Assembly (NCBI GenBank): GCA_965372135.1
Contig: CBDVBD010000172.1
Coordinates: 1-6,338, forward strand
Reading direction: 5' to 3'
Length of the DNA stretch: 6,338 nucleotides
Origin: CBDVBD01 sp965372135
Lineage (GTDB): Bacteria > Electryoneota > RPQS01 > CBDVBD01
Below the pieces are notes generated by a model. That model made no database searches. It saw only the letters and a program-made list of their open reading frames with translations, and had not been told where the DNA came from. Made by a program: the position numbers and the translations under genes. This document shows, one piece after another, positions 1 through 5,943 of the stretch. The stretch's first letter is position 1, and each line of letters starts with the position of its first letter.

Positions 1-1
1 A

Positions 2-478
2 TTCCATGCCGAAGCTCGTGAAGGAATGTGGCATCCGCCTATCCCGGGGGATAACTGGACCTGGTCGGTGGAACCGGAAAGTCTGGGCACCATCAGTGAC
101 AGCGGATTATTCGTTGCCGCGGCTCAGGGTGAGGGACACGTATATGCCTCCTGTGTGATCGATAGCGTTACTTACACCGGTGAGGCTACAATACATATAT
201 TGGGTGAACCACCACCGCCGCAAATTTTCGTAATCGTTCATCCTTGGATGGCGATGGTCGAAGTAGGTAACCAGCGTCAATTCCATGCCATGGCGCGGGA
301 AGGCTGGTTCCATCCAATCCCAGTGGATGAATGGACCTGGTCGGTGGAACCGGATAGCTTAGGCACCATCAGTGACAGCGGTTTGTTCGTTGCCGCTGCC
401 CCAGGCGAAGGAAATGTATACGCCTCCTGCGTCATCGAAGGTGTAACTTACACCGGTCACGCAAGAGTAATCGTTATG
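2..478 (+). repeat. Two tandem Ig-like repeats of about 93 codons inside the first gene
   Basis: Unit 1 begins at the left edge (ATTCCATGCC at 1) and unit 2 repeats the same ten bases at 280, a period of 279 bp or 93 codons. Protein similarity is very high (WTWSVEP, then SLGTISDSGLFVAAA, then GEG, VYASCVI and VTYTG in both). Similarity is also clear in the DNA, for example GGACCTGGTCGGTGGAACCG in both copies, so this is a recent internal duplication. More units may lie to the left. Confidence 0.85.
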
Positions 479-1369
479 GGTGAAAATCCGGGCGGTACCA
501 TCTCGGGAACCGTGGTGGATGAATCCGGAGATCCCATCGAAGGCGCGTGTGTCCGTGCATTCGGCGGAGGTTGGTGGCATCCCCACGTCACTCAAACCGA
601 TGATGATGGCAACTACGAACTTTCCGGATTAGCACCCGGGACATACATTGTACGCGCCTGGGCATTCGGATATATTGGGGAATATTGGGATGATCAGCCA
701 AATTGGCACCTCGCCGACGAAATCCAGTGCACCGGACCGGGATTCGTATTCGATGCCGACTTCGAACTGGCGGAATCTTCCGGAGGTCCGTTCTTGATCG
801 CCGGAATCGTAAGCGATCCAGGATTGGTTCCTCTCAATGGCGCTTTTGTGTTTGCTATGGGGTCAGATGAGCAGGTGTACTTCGCCGCGGCTGATCCGGA
901 TGGCAAATTCGAACTCCCGGTTCCCACCGGCGAATACCACGTCTGGGCGGAATTCCCTGAATTCGAAACTCAATGGTACAATCATGTCTCCATTATCGGG
1001 CAGGCAATCAGGGTGGAAGTGGGCTTCATGTCCGCCGTAAACATTATCGAATTCGATTTGATCCCGGTCGCCTCCAGCGCTGGTGATCCAGAAATCGCCA
1101 CCATTACCGAATATCGCCTGGATGCACCGTACCCCAACCCTTTCAATCCGACAACCACGTTGTCGTATAGCCTGGCATCCAGAACACAGGTGCAGTTGAG
1201 GGTGTATGACGTCTTGGGACGAGAAGTCGCCTCTCTGGTGAACCACACCCAGGATGCCGGTACTTATCGAGTCGCCTTCGACGGCACTAACCTAGCATCC
1301 GGAAACTATTTCGTAATACTGAACGCCGGTGATGCCACTATAACTCGGCAGATTGTCTTAATAAAATAA
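2..1369 (+). CDS. Secreted modular protein with Ig-like repeats and type A (T9SS) sorting domain, 5'-truncated
   Basis: The frame is open to the left edge, and the residues before the first ATG (26) read FHAEAREG, matching FHAMAREG in the second repeat. That ATG is therefore internal and the gene starts outside the window; 455 codons are visible. Counting from Met26: the rest of one bacterial Ig-like (Big_2-like) repeat (1-60), a second (about 65-152), a carboxypeptidase-regulatory-like fold (about 157-250, GTISGTVVDESGDPIEGA then GNYELSGLAPGTY), a more divergent similar fold (256-345), and a type A sorting domain (about 368-447, PYPNPFNP, VYDVLGRE, LASGNYFV, ending in Lys). In known families such a tail directs export across the outer membrane by the Por/T9SS machinery and is then removed. 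An extracellular, possibly surface-attached structural or adhesive role is inferred; no catalytic motif is seen. The coding sequence looks more GC-rich than the two beta-helix genes. Signal peptide and promoter lie outside the window. Confidence 0.9.
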   Translation, partial: FHAEAREGMWHPPIPGDNWTWSVEPESLGTISDSGLFVAAAQGEGHVYASCVIDSVTYTGEATIHILGEPPPPQIFVIVHPWMAMVEVGNQRQFHAMAREGWFHPIPVDEWTWSVEPDSLGTISDSGLFVAAAPGEGNVYASCVIEGVTYTGHARVIVMGENPGGTISGTVVDESGDPIEGACVRAFGGGWWHPHVTQTDDDGNYELSGLAPGTYIVRAWAFGYIGEYWDDQPNWHLADEIQCTGPGFVFDADFELAESSGGPFLIAGIVSDPGLVPLNGAFVFAMGSDEQVYFAAADPDGKFELPVPTGEYHVWAEFPEFETQWYNHVSIIGQAIRVEVGFMSAVNIIEFDLIPVASSAGDPEIATITEYRLDAPYPNPFNPTTTLSYSLASRTQVQLRVYDVLGREVASLVNHTQDAGTYRVAFDGTNLASGNYFVILNAGDATITRQIVLIK

Positions 1370-1392
1370 GCAATCTCGTTGACATTAAGAAA

Positions 1393-1422
1393 GCCCTGCT
1401 GGATTTCCCGGCAGGGCTTTTT
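1393..1422 (+). terminator. Rho-independent terminator of the Ig-repeat gene
   Basis: GCCCTGCTGG (1393-1402) pairs with CCGGCAGGGC (1408-1417), with one T-G wobble and a 5-base loop ATTTC, followed at once by TTTTT. It lies 24 bp after the stop codon of the upstream (+) gene and is a textbook intrinsic terminator. Confidence 0.9.
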
Positions 1423-1423
1423 C

Positions 1424-1531
1424 TTTGGAGTGCGCAAGCAAGTTTGCGCCTTAACTCCCCGAGGCTTGCCTCGGGGGAACGGGAAGCAAGCTTCCCGAAG
1501 ACAAAGCGCAGGCGAGCCTGCGCACTCCAAA
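1424..1531. repeat. REP/BIME-like palindromic array with 13-bp terminal inverted repeats
   Basis: The element starts with TTTGGAGTGCGCA (1424-1436) and ends with its exact reverse complement (1519-1531). Four hairpins lie between the outer bases: 1432-1449 (GCGCAA/TTGCGC), 1457-1476 (CCCCGAGG/CCTCGGGG, loop CTTG), 1480-1497 (CGGGAAG/CTTCCCG, loop CAAG) and 1506-1523 (GCGCAGG/CCTGCGC, loop CGAG). The outer two hairpins are each preceded, in inverted orientation, by GGAG, a tetranucleotide known to accompany REP palindromes and to be recognised by RAYT transposases. The layout is that of an inverted REP pair (BIME/REPIN) with two extra hairpins inside. It separates two convergent genes and ends one base before the stop codon of the (-) gene, so its hairpins may also end or stabilise that transcript. 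A second copy of the terminus lies beside the RAYT gene (5983-6010). Confidence 0.8.
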
Positions 1532-1532
1532 G

Positions 1533-3518
1533 TTATTTCAACAACACCATCTTCTGTACTTGATGGAAATCCCCTGCCTGCATTCGTGCAAAATATATCC
1601 CCGATGCCAATCCCGATCCATCAAACACTGCTTTTTGCGTCCCCACATCACGCCATCCATCCACTAAAGTCGCCACTTTTCGTCCCATTACATCATACAC
1701 CACTAAATTCACCCGTGCCCCCGCTGGCACCGCAAACTCCAATGTCGTGGTAGGATTAAACGGATTGGGGTAGGGTTCATAAAGAGCAAAGGTACCAGGG
1801 ATATTTGAAGATGGAGTTGGTCCTGCCGTGACATATCCTTCAGCGACGCCGTGTAATTCCACTTCAACAAACTCTGCGTTGTTTTCAATTGCCATAATTT
1901 CATCGTACAACATAGTATCTACCGGACTGAAATATACCATGATCTCAAGACTATCACCAGAGGCAATGAGGCTGTCTGCCGGGTCCCAATTTGTGCTGAA
2001 AGACGGATTACTGGTGAAGATGTCGAACAGTACTAATGTGAGATTGCCAACGCTACATATAGTTAGAGGTAGTTCTGCCTGTTCTCCCACCGATACTGAT
2101 CCGAAGTTGAGTATTCCCGTGGTCAAGGCAATGCTGGCAGCATTATGAGGGAAATAATAGGCACCAATATCCGTAATAGTACTGTCAGGATCAAGAGGAT
2201 AAGTTGGATCACCTGCATCGATACAAGCTGAGAGAGGAGTTAGACGATAATCACCCTCCTCGGGATTCACGAACCTCGGATCCTCGTAAATGTTAAAATA
2301 TACATCGCATGAATCACCATTGAGATTTGTGCTGACAACAGTACCCAGGAAGTTCGGTGGAATTCCCCTAAAATTACCCCATTCATTGTCGTAGAAATCA
2401 CAATAACTCACAGTAGTTCCTTGACTATTATTGCCAAAGTTAATACCCATGTAATCTCCCCCATACACAATGGTGTTATCAATCACAGGCTGGGAACTTC
2501 CAATGTTGATACCGTACACAAAATTCTCTGACACTGTACAGTGACTTATTCTTGGTGCATTATTGCACGACAGTATCTTAATCCCATCCTGTCCGTTCAA
2601 ATTGACCACACAGTAATTGATGTCAGGATAATCTGCATCCACGCAGTAAATACCTGCTTCAGTATTTTCGGTAATGACACATTTTGAAATCGTTGTTGGT
2701 GAGAGCCATCTAACGCAAATTCCATTCCCAATATTCCGACTCACATCACAGTTCGTGATTAGCACATCAACGTAATCAACAGTAATTGCCCCCAACAATG
2801 ATGGTGATGAATTTTCTACCACTGTGCAATGGTTAATAATCATATCGAGATTCCCAGGAAGCCCGTTCCATATTCTAATAGCTGGTTGGTCGAGGACACC
2901 CGTCACATAACAATATTCTAACCGGCATACTCCTGAAGGGGTAATAACATTAATCCCTTCCCACCCAGGTGTACCTGGCGCAGGCATGAATTTGATGGTA
3001 TCGGTTTCTGTACCAACTGCATTGATGATGCCTTCTATTATAAAATCATAAGTGTTGCTGCTATCCCCTAAAAAATAGAAAATGGCACCAGGTTCGATGG
3101 TTAGGGATGCGTTACTATTGACTCGAATATCTCCCTCTACTATGTAGATCGTGTCCTCCATCACTCCGCTGAGTTCCCCGGAAATATAAATTCCATCAGG
3201 TACGTCAAACAAAATCACATCTGGAAGGGTCATTGCTGTGGATATTAACCATTCTCCAATATGCGCAGTTGAATAACCGTGATGAAAGAGTTGGACATCA
3301 TAGGCGCCAGGATTAAGGTGAGCCCGGTAATATCCGGTTGCATCAGTAAATGCTGAATCCGTCACCGAAACCGGTGAACTCGCTTCAAAAAGAACTCTGG
3401 TTCCCGCATGATTGGATTGCCCTTCCAGGTAACAATACCCATCCACCTGGACAGCAAAACCAGCAATAGTGGTGACCAAAAGTCCCACTATCAACCCTAA
3501 TAGTGCTTGTTTCAACAT
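1533..3518 (-). CDS. Secreted right-handed beta-helix protein with choice-of-anchor-D-like domain and type A sorting domain
   Basis: A 661-residue protein. Residues 1-22 form a signal peptide (Lys3, a hydrophobic core, likely cleavage near IAGFA). Residues 24-105 resemble a carboxypeptidase-regulatory-like beta-sandwich (FTDATGYYRAHLNPGAYDV). Residues about 125-410 are a parallel beta-helix built of rungs of the type (I/V)xxC-x-(V/I)-xxN, with Cys at 231, 257, 280, 303 and 327 and a further rung at 373. Residues 412-455 carry the DPRFVNPEEGDYRL / CIDAGDP / DIGAYYF signature that follows many such helices. Residues about 463-560 resemble an ASPM/HYDIN-type Ig fold (LNFGSVSVGEQ). Residues 583-661 are the type A sorting domain. 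No pectate-lyase or other catalytic set is evident, so an extracellular binding or structural role is inferred. The start is supported by AAAGGAG (3525-3531) six bases upstream and by the matching start of the neighbouring paralogue. Promoter and leader are at 3533-3711. Confidence 0.92.
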   Translation of the reverse strand: MLKQALLGLIVGLLVTTIAGFAVQVDGYCYLEGQSNHAGTRVLFEASSPVSVTDSAFTDATGYYRAHLNPGAYDVQLFHHGYSTAHIGEWLISTAMTLPDVILFDVPDGIYISGELSGVMEDTIYIVEGDIRVNSNASLTIEPGAIFYFLGDSSNTYDFIIEGIINAVGTETDTIKFMPAPGTPGWEGINVITPSGVCRLEYCYVTGVLDQPAIRIWNGLPGNLDMIINHCTVVENSSPSLLGAITVDYVDVLITNCDVSRNIGNGICVRWLSPTTISKCVITENTEAGIYCVDADYPDINYCVVNLNGQDGIKILSCNNAPRISHCTVSENFVYGINIGSSQPVIDNTIVYGGDYMGINFGNNSQGTTVSYCDFYDNEWGNFRGIPPNFLGTVVSTNLNGDSCDVYFNIYEDPRFVNPEEGDYRLTPLSACIDAGDPTYPLDPDSTITDIGAYYFPHNAASIALTTGILNFGSVSVGEQAELPLTICSVGNLTLVLFDIFTSNPSFSTNWDPADSLIASGDSLEIMVYFSPVDTMLYDEIMAIENNAEFVEVELHGVAEGYVTAGPTPSSNIPGTFALYEPYPNPFNPTTTLEFAVPAGARVNLVVYDVMGRKVATLVDGWRDVGTQKAVFDGSGLASGIYFARMQAGDFHQVQKMVLLK

Positions 3519-3589
3519 TTCGGTCTCCTTTCAAAAAAGATAAAGCGAACCTGTGCCATCATGATTTCGACCGGCGAGGTTCGCTTCAT
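3512..3589 (-). CDS. Possible 25-residue leader ORF overlapping the start of the beta-helix gene
   Basis: On the minus strand AGGAGGGATATATG gives a strong Shine-Dalgarno sequence and an ATG (3589-3587). The frame runs through the leader hairpin and stops at TGA (3514-3512), overlapping the ATG of the downstream gene (AAATGTTGA), so termination and re-initiation could be coupled. The peptide begins MKRTSPVEIMMAQVR and ends ERRPKC. In the paralogous leader upstream of the other beta-helix gene the second half of this frame is also open (from the MMAQVR point), but the first ATG there leads only to MSEPR and a stop. The peptide is thus not conserved as a whole. Translation is a hypothesis; the overlap may be incidental to conserved DNA. 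Confidence 0.3.
   Translation of the reverse strand: MKRTSPVEIMMAQVRFIFFERRPKC
3533..3586 (-). promoter_or_regulatory. 5' leader hairpin with U-tract (attenuator-like) of the first beta-helix gene
   Basis: In the mRNA sense AAGCGAACCT (3586-3577) pairs with AGGTTCGCTT (3552-3543), 10 bp. A short inner GCC/GGC helix lies across a small internal loop, with a 15-base apical loop containing the self-complementary ATCATGAT. The stem is followed by TATC and six T (3538-3533), which resembles an intrinsic terminator. It sits between the promoter and the Shine-Dalgarno sequence, so it could end transcription early or regulate translation. The same structure precedes the other beta-helix gene, with stem-preserving changes. 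I recognise no known riboswitch family in it. Confidence 0.7.
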
Positions 3590-3643
3590 ATATCCCTCCT
3601 AACCAATGATTTCCAAAAATTCGGAGATAATCAGGTTGTCGGG

Positions 3644-3672
3644 AATATAGCCAATATTTTGACAGATGTCAA
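3644..3672 (-). promoter_or_regulatory. Sigma70-like promoter of the first beta-helix gene
   Basis: On the minus strand TTGACA (3672-3667) is followed by a 17-bp spacer and TATATT (3649-3644), 6/6 and 5/6 matches to the consensus. The predicted start is near 3637, giving a leader of about 119 bases that includes the hairpin. The same arrangement recurs at 5674-5702 and 5896-5924. Confidence 0.7.
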
Positions 3673-3691
3673 GGGCAATTGGCTACGAGGA

Positions 3692-3722
3692 GAAGATTTT
3701 ACAAAAATTTTACAACTTTTTA
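3692..3722. promoter_or_regulatory. AT-rich upstream site, degenerate version of the TTTACAATTGTAAA palindrome
   Basis: Beginning 19 bp beyond the -35 box, GAAGATTTTACAA aligns with CAAAATTTTACAA of the two better-conserved sites. A second ATTTTACAA follows 12 bp later, and the right arm of the palindrome is lost. It could be a weak regulator site or an UP-element; both are inferences from position and similarity. Confidence 0.4.
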
Positions 3723-3738
3723 AATTCCATTTCTTTCT

Positions 3739-3795
3739 TTAATTACAACTGGATTTAACTAACCAGACAACTATATCTCTATATGATTCAATCAT
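3739..3795 (-). pseudogene. Tiny ORF resembling the start of a four-helix-bundle (23S rRNA IVS-like) protein
   Basis: An 18-codon frame, MIESYRDIVVWLVKSSCN, follows the second beta-helix gene on the same strand after AAAGGAG, with rather long spacing. The IESYRDxxVW start resembles the conserved opening of the small four-helix-bundle proteins related to 23S rRNA intervening-sequence proteins (typically ...SYRDLxVWQKA...), which are usually above 100 residues. Here the similarity ends after the Trp and a stop follows. If real it is a broken remnant; it could equally be chance. No functional product is claimed. Confidence 0.2.
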
Positions 3796-3827
3796 TTCCA
3801 CGTCATCTCCTTTTGTCCTTACAGCCA

Positions 3828-5561
3828 TCATTTCAACAACACCATCTTCTGCACCTGATGGAAGTCCTCTACCTGCATCCGGGCAAAATATATTCCCGAC
3901 GCCAACCTCGACCCATCAAACACCACTTTATACGACCCCACATCACGCCATCCATCCACCAACGTCGCCACATTCCGCCCCATCACATCATACACCACCA
4001 AATTTACCCTTGCTGCCATCGGCACCGCAAACTCCAATGTCGTCACAGGATTAAACGGATTTGGATAACAGGGCATCAATTTAAATGCCGACGGCATAGG
4101 ATCGTCACCCCCACCCCAAATCCCCAGCTGGTTAAAATAGAACGCCCCAATATCCACTACCGTTCCATCAGGATCCAAAGGCGAATTCGGATCACCCGCA
4201 TCGATACATGGTGATCCTGCTTGCAGATGATAATCTCCACCCATGGGATCCACAAACAATGGATCCATAAAAATATTAAAATATGCATCACACGAATCGT
4301 CATTCCCATTCACAGTCACCAACTCCTCAAAGTAGTTTGGAACCGCGGTTCCAAAGAGGTGGGAACCCATATTATCATAAAAGTCATTAAAGGAAATGGA
4401 AAATGAAGAGTAAAAGGAATCCTCAATATAAACTGCACCATCTCCACTATTCCCATACACGATGGAATTCTTCATCATGAGACTGGAACGATTCTCACAA
4501 TGAATAGCGCCGCCATGCTCCACAGCTGAATTGTTGCTAAAGGTACAATTAATGATCGAAATATCGACCAGTTGACCGATGTATGCCCCCCCTCCATACT
4601 CTTCGGTGGAATTCCCACTGATGCTGCAATGATCCAACATGATAGTACATGGACCCCATATATAGATTCCTCCTCCTACTCCAGGAGTAGTGTTATTACT
4701 AATGGTACAATAGCTCAGTGTGGGACTGGAATTATAGTAGCATTTGATTCCACCACCATCATAACTCACTGATGAATTACCGATGATGTTGCAATAGCTG
4801 ATGGTTGGATGAGAGCTATTTAGGGTGATACCAGCACCACCGCCGGAACTCTGAGGATACCGAGAATCAGTATTTCCTATGATGTCGCAATGAACAAACG
4901 AAGGACTACAATCATTACAATTGATTCCTCTTGCGTTGCTGCTGGTAATCAGGCAATATTCCAGTCTGCTTGCATCATTTGCGCCGTGAAAAACAAGTCC
5001 ACTCCAACCAGGGGAATCAGGTGCGGGCATAAACGTTATACTGTCTGTTTCAGTACCGACAGCTAACAGGTATCCCTCTATCCTAAAATTGTACGAAGAT
5101 TCATCATCTCCAAGAAAATAGAATCTAACTCCGGGGTTCACAGACACAGAGTCCAATTCATTCACCAACAGATCCCCTTCCACAATATACATAGAGTTTT
5201 CTAGAGTTCCGGATATCGAGCCGGATAAATACTCGGCATTTGATGCATCAAGCAAAACTACTTCCGACAGGGTGATGGACTCAAATGTCAGTTGGTCAAA
5301 GAAAGCTGACCCCAGGTATGTTCCTTGAGAGAAGTAAATATCATAGATTCCTGGAAACAGCTGAATACTGAAATAGCCGGATCCATCAGTAAATGTCGAA
5401 TCGGTAATTGCAAGCGGTGAATCCGCTTCGAACAGAACTCTTGTCCCCGCATGATTGGATTGCCCTTCAAGGTAACAATACCCATCCACCTGAATCGCAA
5501 AACCGGCAATAGTGGTGGCCAAAAGACCCACTATCAACCCTAATAGTGCTTGCTTCAACAT
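3828..5561 (-). CDS. Secreted right-handed beta-helix protein with type A sorting domain (paralogue of the neighbouring gene)
   Basis: A 577-residue protein. The signal peptide (1-22) and the following 24 residues match the paralogue at 44 of 46 positions, and the sorting domain (499-577) at 69 of 79. Between them lie a carboxypeptidase-regulatory-like fold (about 24-105) and a parallel beta-helix (about 125-430) with Cys at corresponding rung positions (225, 257, 285, 312, 339) and glycine-rich turns (GGGAGI, GGGIKC, GGGIYI, GGGAYI). The DPLFVDPMGGDYHL / CIDAGDP / DIGAFYF signature (433-476) follows. The ASPM/HYDIN-like domain of the paralogue is missing, which explains most of the length difference. 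No catalytic site is recognised. Export to the surface by a T9SS-type route is inferred from the two terminal signals. AGGAGGAG (5568-5575) supports the start. The promoter, leader hairpin and operator-like site lie at 5576-5741. No convincing terminator is visible after the stop at 3828. Confidence 0.92.
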   Translation of the reverse strand: MLKQALLGLIVGLLATTIAGFAIQVDGYCYLEGQSNHAGTRVLFEADSPLAITDSTFTDGSGYFSIQLFPGIYDIYFSQGTYLGSAFFDQLTFESITLSEVVLLDASNAEYLSGSISGTLENSMYIVEGDLLVNELDSVSVNPGVRFYFLGDDESSYNFRIEGYLLAVGTETDSITFMPAPDSPGWSGLVFHGANDASRLEYCLITSSNARGINCNDCSPSFVHCDIIGNTDSRYPQSSGGGAGITLNSSHPTISYCNIIGNSSVSYDGGGIKCYYNSSPTLSYCTISNNTTPGVGGGIYIWGPCTIMLDHCSISGNSTEEYGGGAYIGQLVDISIINCTFSNNSAVEHGGAIHCENRSSLMMKNSIVYGNSGDGAVYIEDSFYSSFSISFNDFYDNMGSHLFGTAVPNYFEELVTVNGNDDSCDAYFNIFMDPLFVDPMGGDYHLQAGSPCIDAGDPNSPLDPDGTVVDIGAFYFNQLGIWGGGDDPMPSAFKLMPCYPNPFNPVTTLEFAVPMAARVNLVVYDVMGRNVATLVDGWRDVGSYKVVFDGSRLASGIYFARMQVEDFHQVQKMVLLK

Positions 5562-5575
5562 TTCGGTCTCCTCCT

Positions 5576-5629
5576 AAAAAAGATAGAGCGAACCTGTGCC
5601 ATCATGATTTCGATTAGCGAGGTTCGCTC
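5576..5629 (-). promoter_or_regulatory. 5' leader hairpin with U-tract (attenuator-like) of the second beta-helix gene
   Basis: In the mRNA sense GAGCGAACCT (5629-5620) pairs with AGGTTCGCTC (5595-5586), followed by TATC and six T (5581-5576). The outermost pair is G-C here and A-U in the other leader, and one inner pair is U-G here and C-G there, so base pairing is kept while sequence changes. The apical loop TCGAAATCATGAT is identical in both. A short ORF (MSEPR, 5631-5614) with GAGGGG upstream begins at the foot of the stem and stops inside it. Confidence 0.7.
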
Positions 5630-5673
5630 ATAATTCTGCCCCTCAAAATTAATCCACACCGATATTTAAATAC

Positions 5674-5702
5674 AATTTAGTAAATAAAATAGCCTTTGTC
5701 AA
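5674..5702 (-). promoter_or_regulatory. Sigma70-like promoter of the second beta-helix gene
   Basis: On the minus strand TTGACA (5702-5697), a 17-bp spacer and TAAATT (5679-5674) give 6/6 and 4/6 consensus matches. The predicted start is near 5667, with a leader of about 105 bases. Spacing to the -35 box, upstream site and hairpin follows the same plan as for the paralogue. Confidence 0.6.
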
Positions 5703-5721
5703 GCAAAATCAGTCAAGGCAG

Positions 5722-5741
5722 CAAAATTTTACAATTGTAAA
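5722..5741. promoter_or_regulatory. Operator-like palindrome TTTACAATTGTAAA upstream of the second beta-helix gene
   Basis: CAAAATTTTACAATTGTAAA occupies 5722-5741 and recurs exactly at 5944-5963. Its right part, TTTACAATTGTAAA (5728-5741), is a perfect 14-bp palindrome. It begins 19 bp upstream of the -35 box, as at the other two promoters. The core TACA-AT-TGTA fits the TACANNTGTA consensus known for BlaI/MecI/CopY-type regulators, but a site this far upstream (centre near -68) suits an activator or UP-element better than a simple blocking repressor. Confidence 0.55.
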
Positions 5742-5789
5742 GAATTCCTACATTTTTTGCACGATCCTTTAAGGAAAATTCAAATTCAT

Positions 5790-5846
5790 AAAAAACAAAA
5801 AACGAGCGAATCCCTTGCTATCGCGGAACGTTAACAAGGAATCCGC
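5790..5846 (-). terminator. Hairpin plus oligo-U: terminator or leader hairpin of the orphan module
   Basis: In the minus-strand sense GCGGATTCCTTG (5846-5835) pairs with CAAGGGATTCGC (5817-5806) over 12 bp with two G-U wobbles, followed by TCG, TTTTTT, G, TTTTTT. It fits an intrinsic terminator for the RAYT gene (stop 171 bases upstream) or for the promoter at 5896-5924. Its 3' arm ATTCGCTC and U-tract recall GTTCGCTC plus U-tract of the gene-linked leaders, and an ATG (5850-5848, ten codons, MGGFLVNVPR) sits at its foot in the same way. Confidence 0.7.
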
Positions 5847-5895
5847 CCATAACCACCTCACGCCGGTTTCCCATTATTGTCGTTACTGACAATAC

Positions 5896-5924
5896 AAAAT
5901 AACCTCAAATCAAGCGGATGTCAA
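5896..5924 (-). promoter_or_regulatory. Orphan sigma70-like promoter, third copy of the module
   Basis: On the minus strand TTGACA (5924-5919), a 17-bp spacer and TATTTT (5901-5896) match the consensus 6/6 and 4/6. The predicted start is near 5889. The only thing downstream before the hairpin/U-tract at 5846-5790 is a ten-codon ORF, so the expected product is a terminated RNA of roughly 100 bases. Confidence 0.5.
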
Positions 5925-5943
5925 GAGATATTTTTTCTCTGCC

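Noticed and set aside
26..28. ATG at 26 as the start of the first gene
   Set aside because: The frame is open upstream and encodes FHAEAREG, homologous to the second repeat, so the Met is internal.
1424..1531. CRISPR array
   Set aside because: The repeats are adjacent hairpins of unequal sequence without regular repeat-spacer spacing.
1379..1753. Plus-strand ORF across the terminator, REP array and the end of the beta-helix gene
   Set aside because: It translates a terminator and palindromic repeats and is antisense to a conserved sorting domain.
3503..3742. 79-codon plus-strand ORF over the leader region
   Set aside because: It overlaps the conserved leader and promoter on the other strand, has no similar frame at the paralogous leader and no recognisable domain.
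3783..4406. Plus-strand ORFs rich in His and Arg (3783-4214, 4221-4406)
   Set aside because: They lie antisense to the sorting domain and beta-helix of a clear gene, have low-complexity composition and no recognisable domain.
3543..5629. Leader hairpins as integron attC sites
   Set aside because: GCGAAC/GTTCGC arms do not fit the RYYYAAC and GTTRRRY core sites, and the hairpins lie at gene starts next to promoters, not at cassette ends.
3543..5629. Leader hairpins as cyclic-di-GMP or other known riboswitch
   Set aside because: The single stem-loop lacks the conserved multi-helix core of the families I know.
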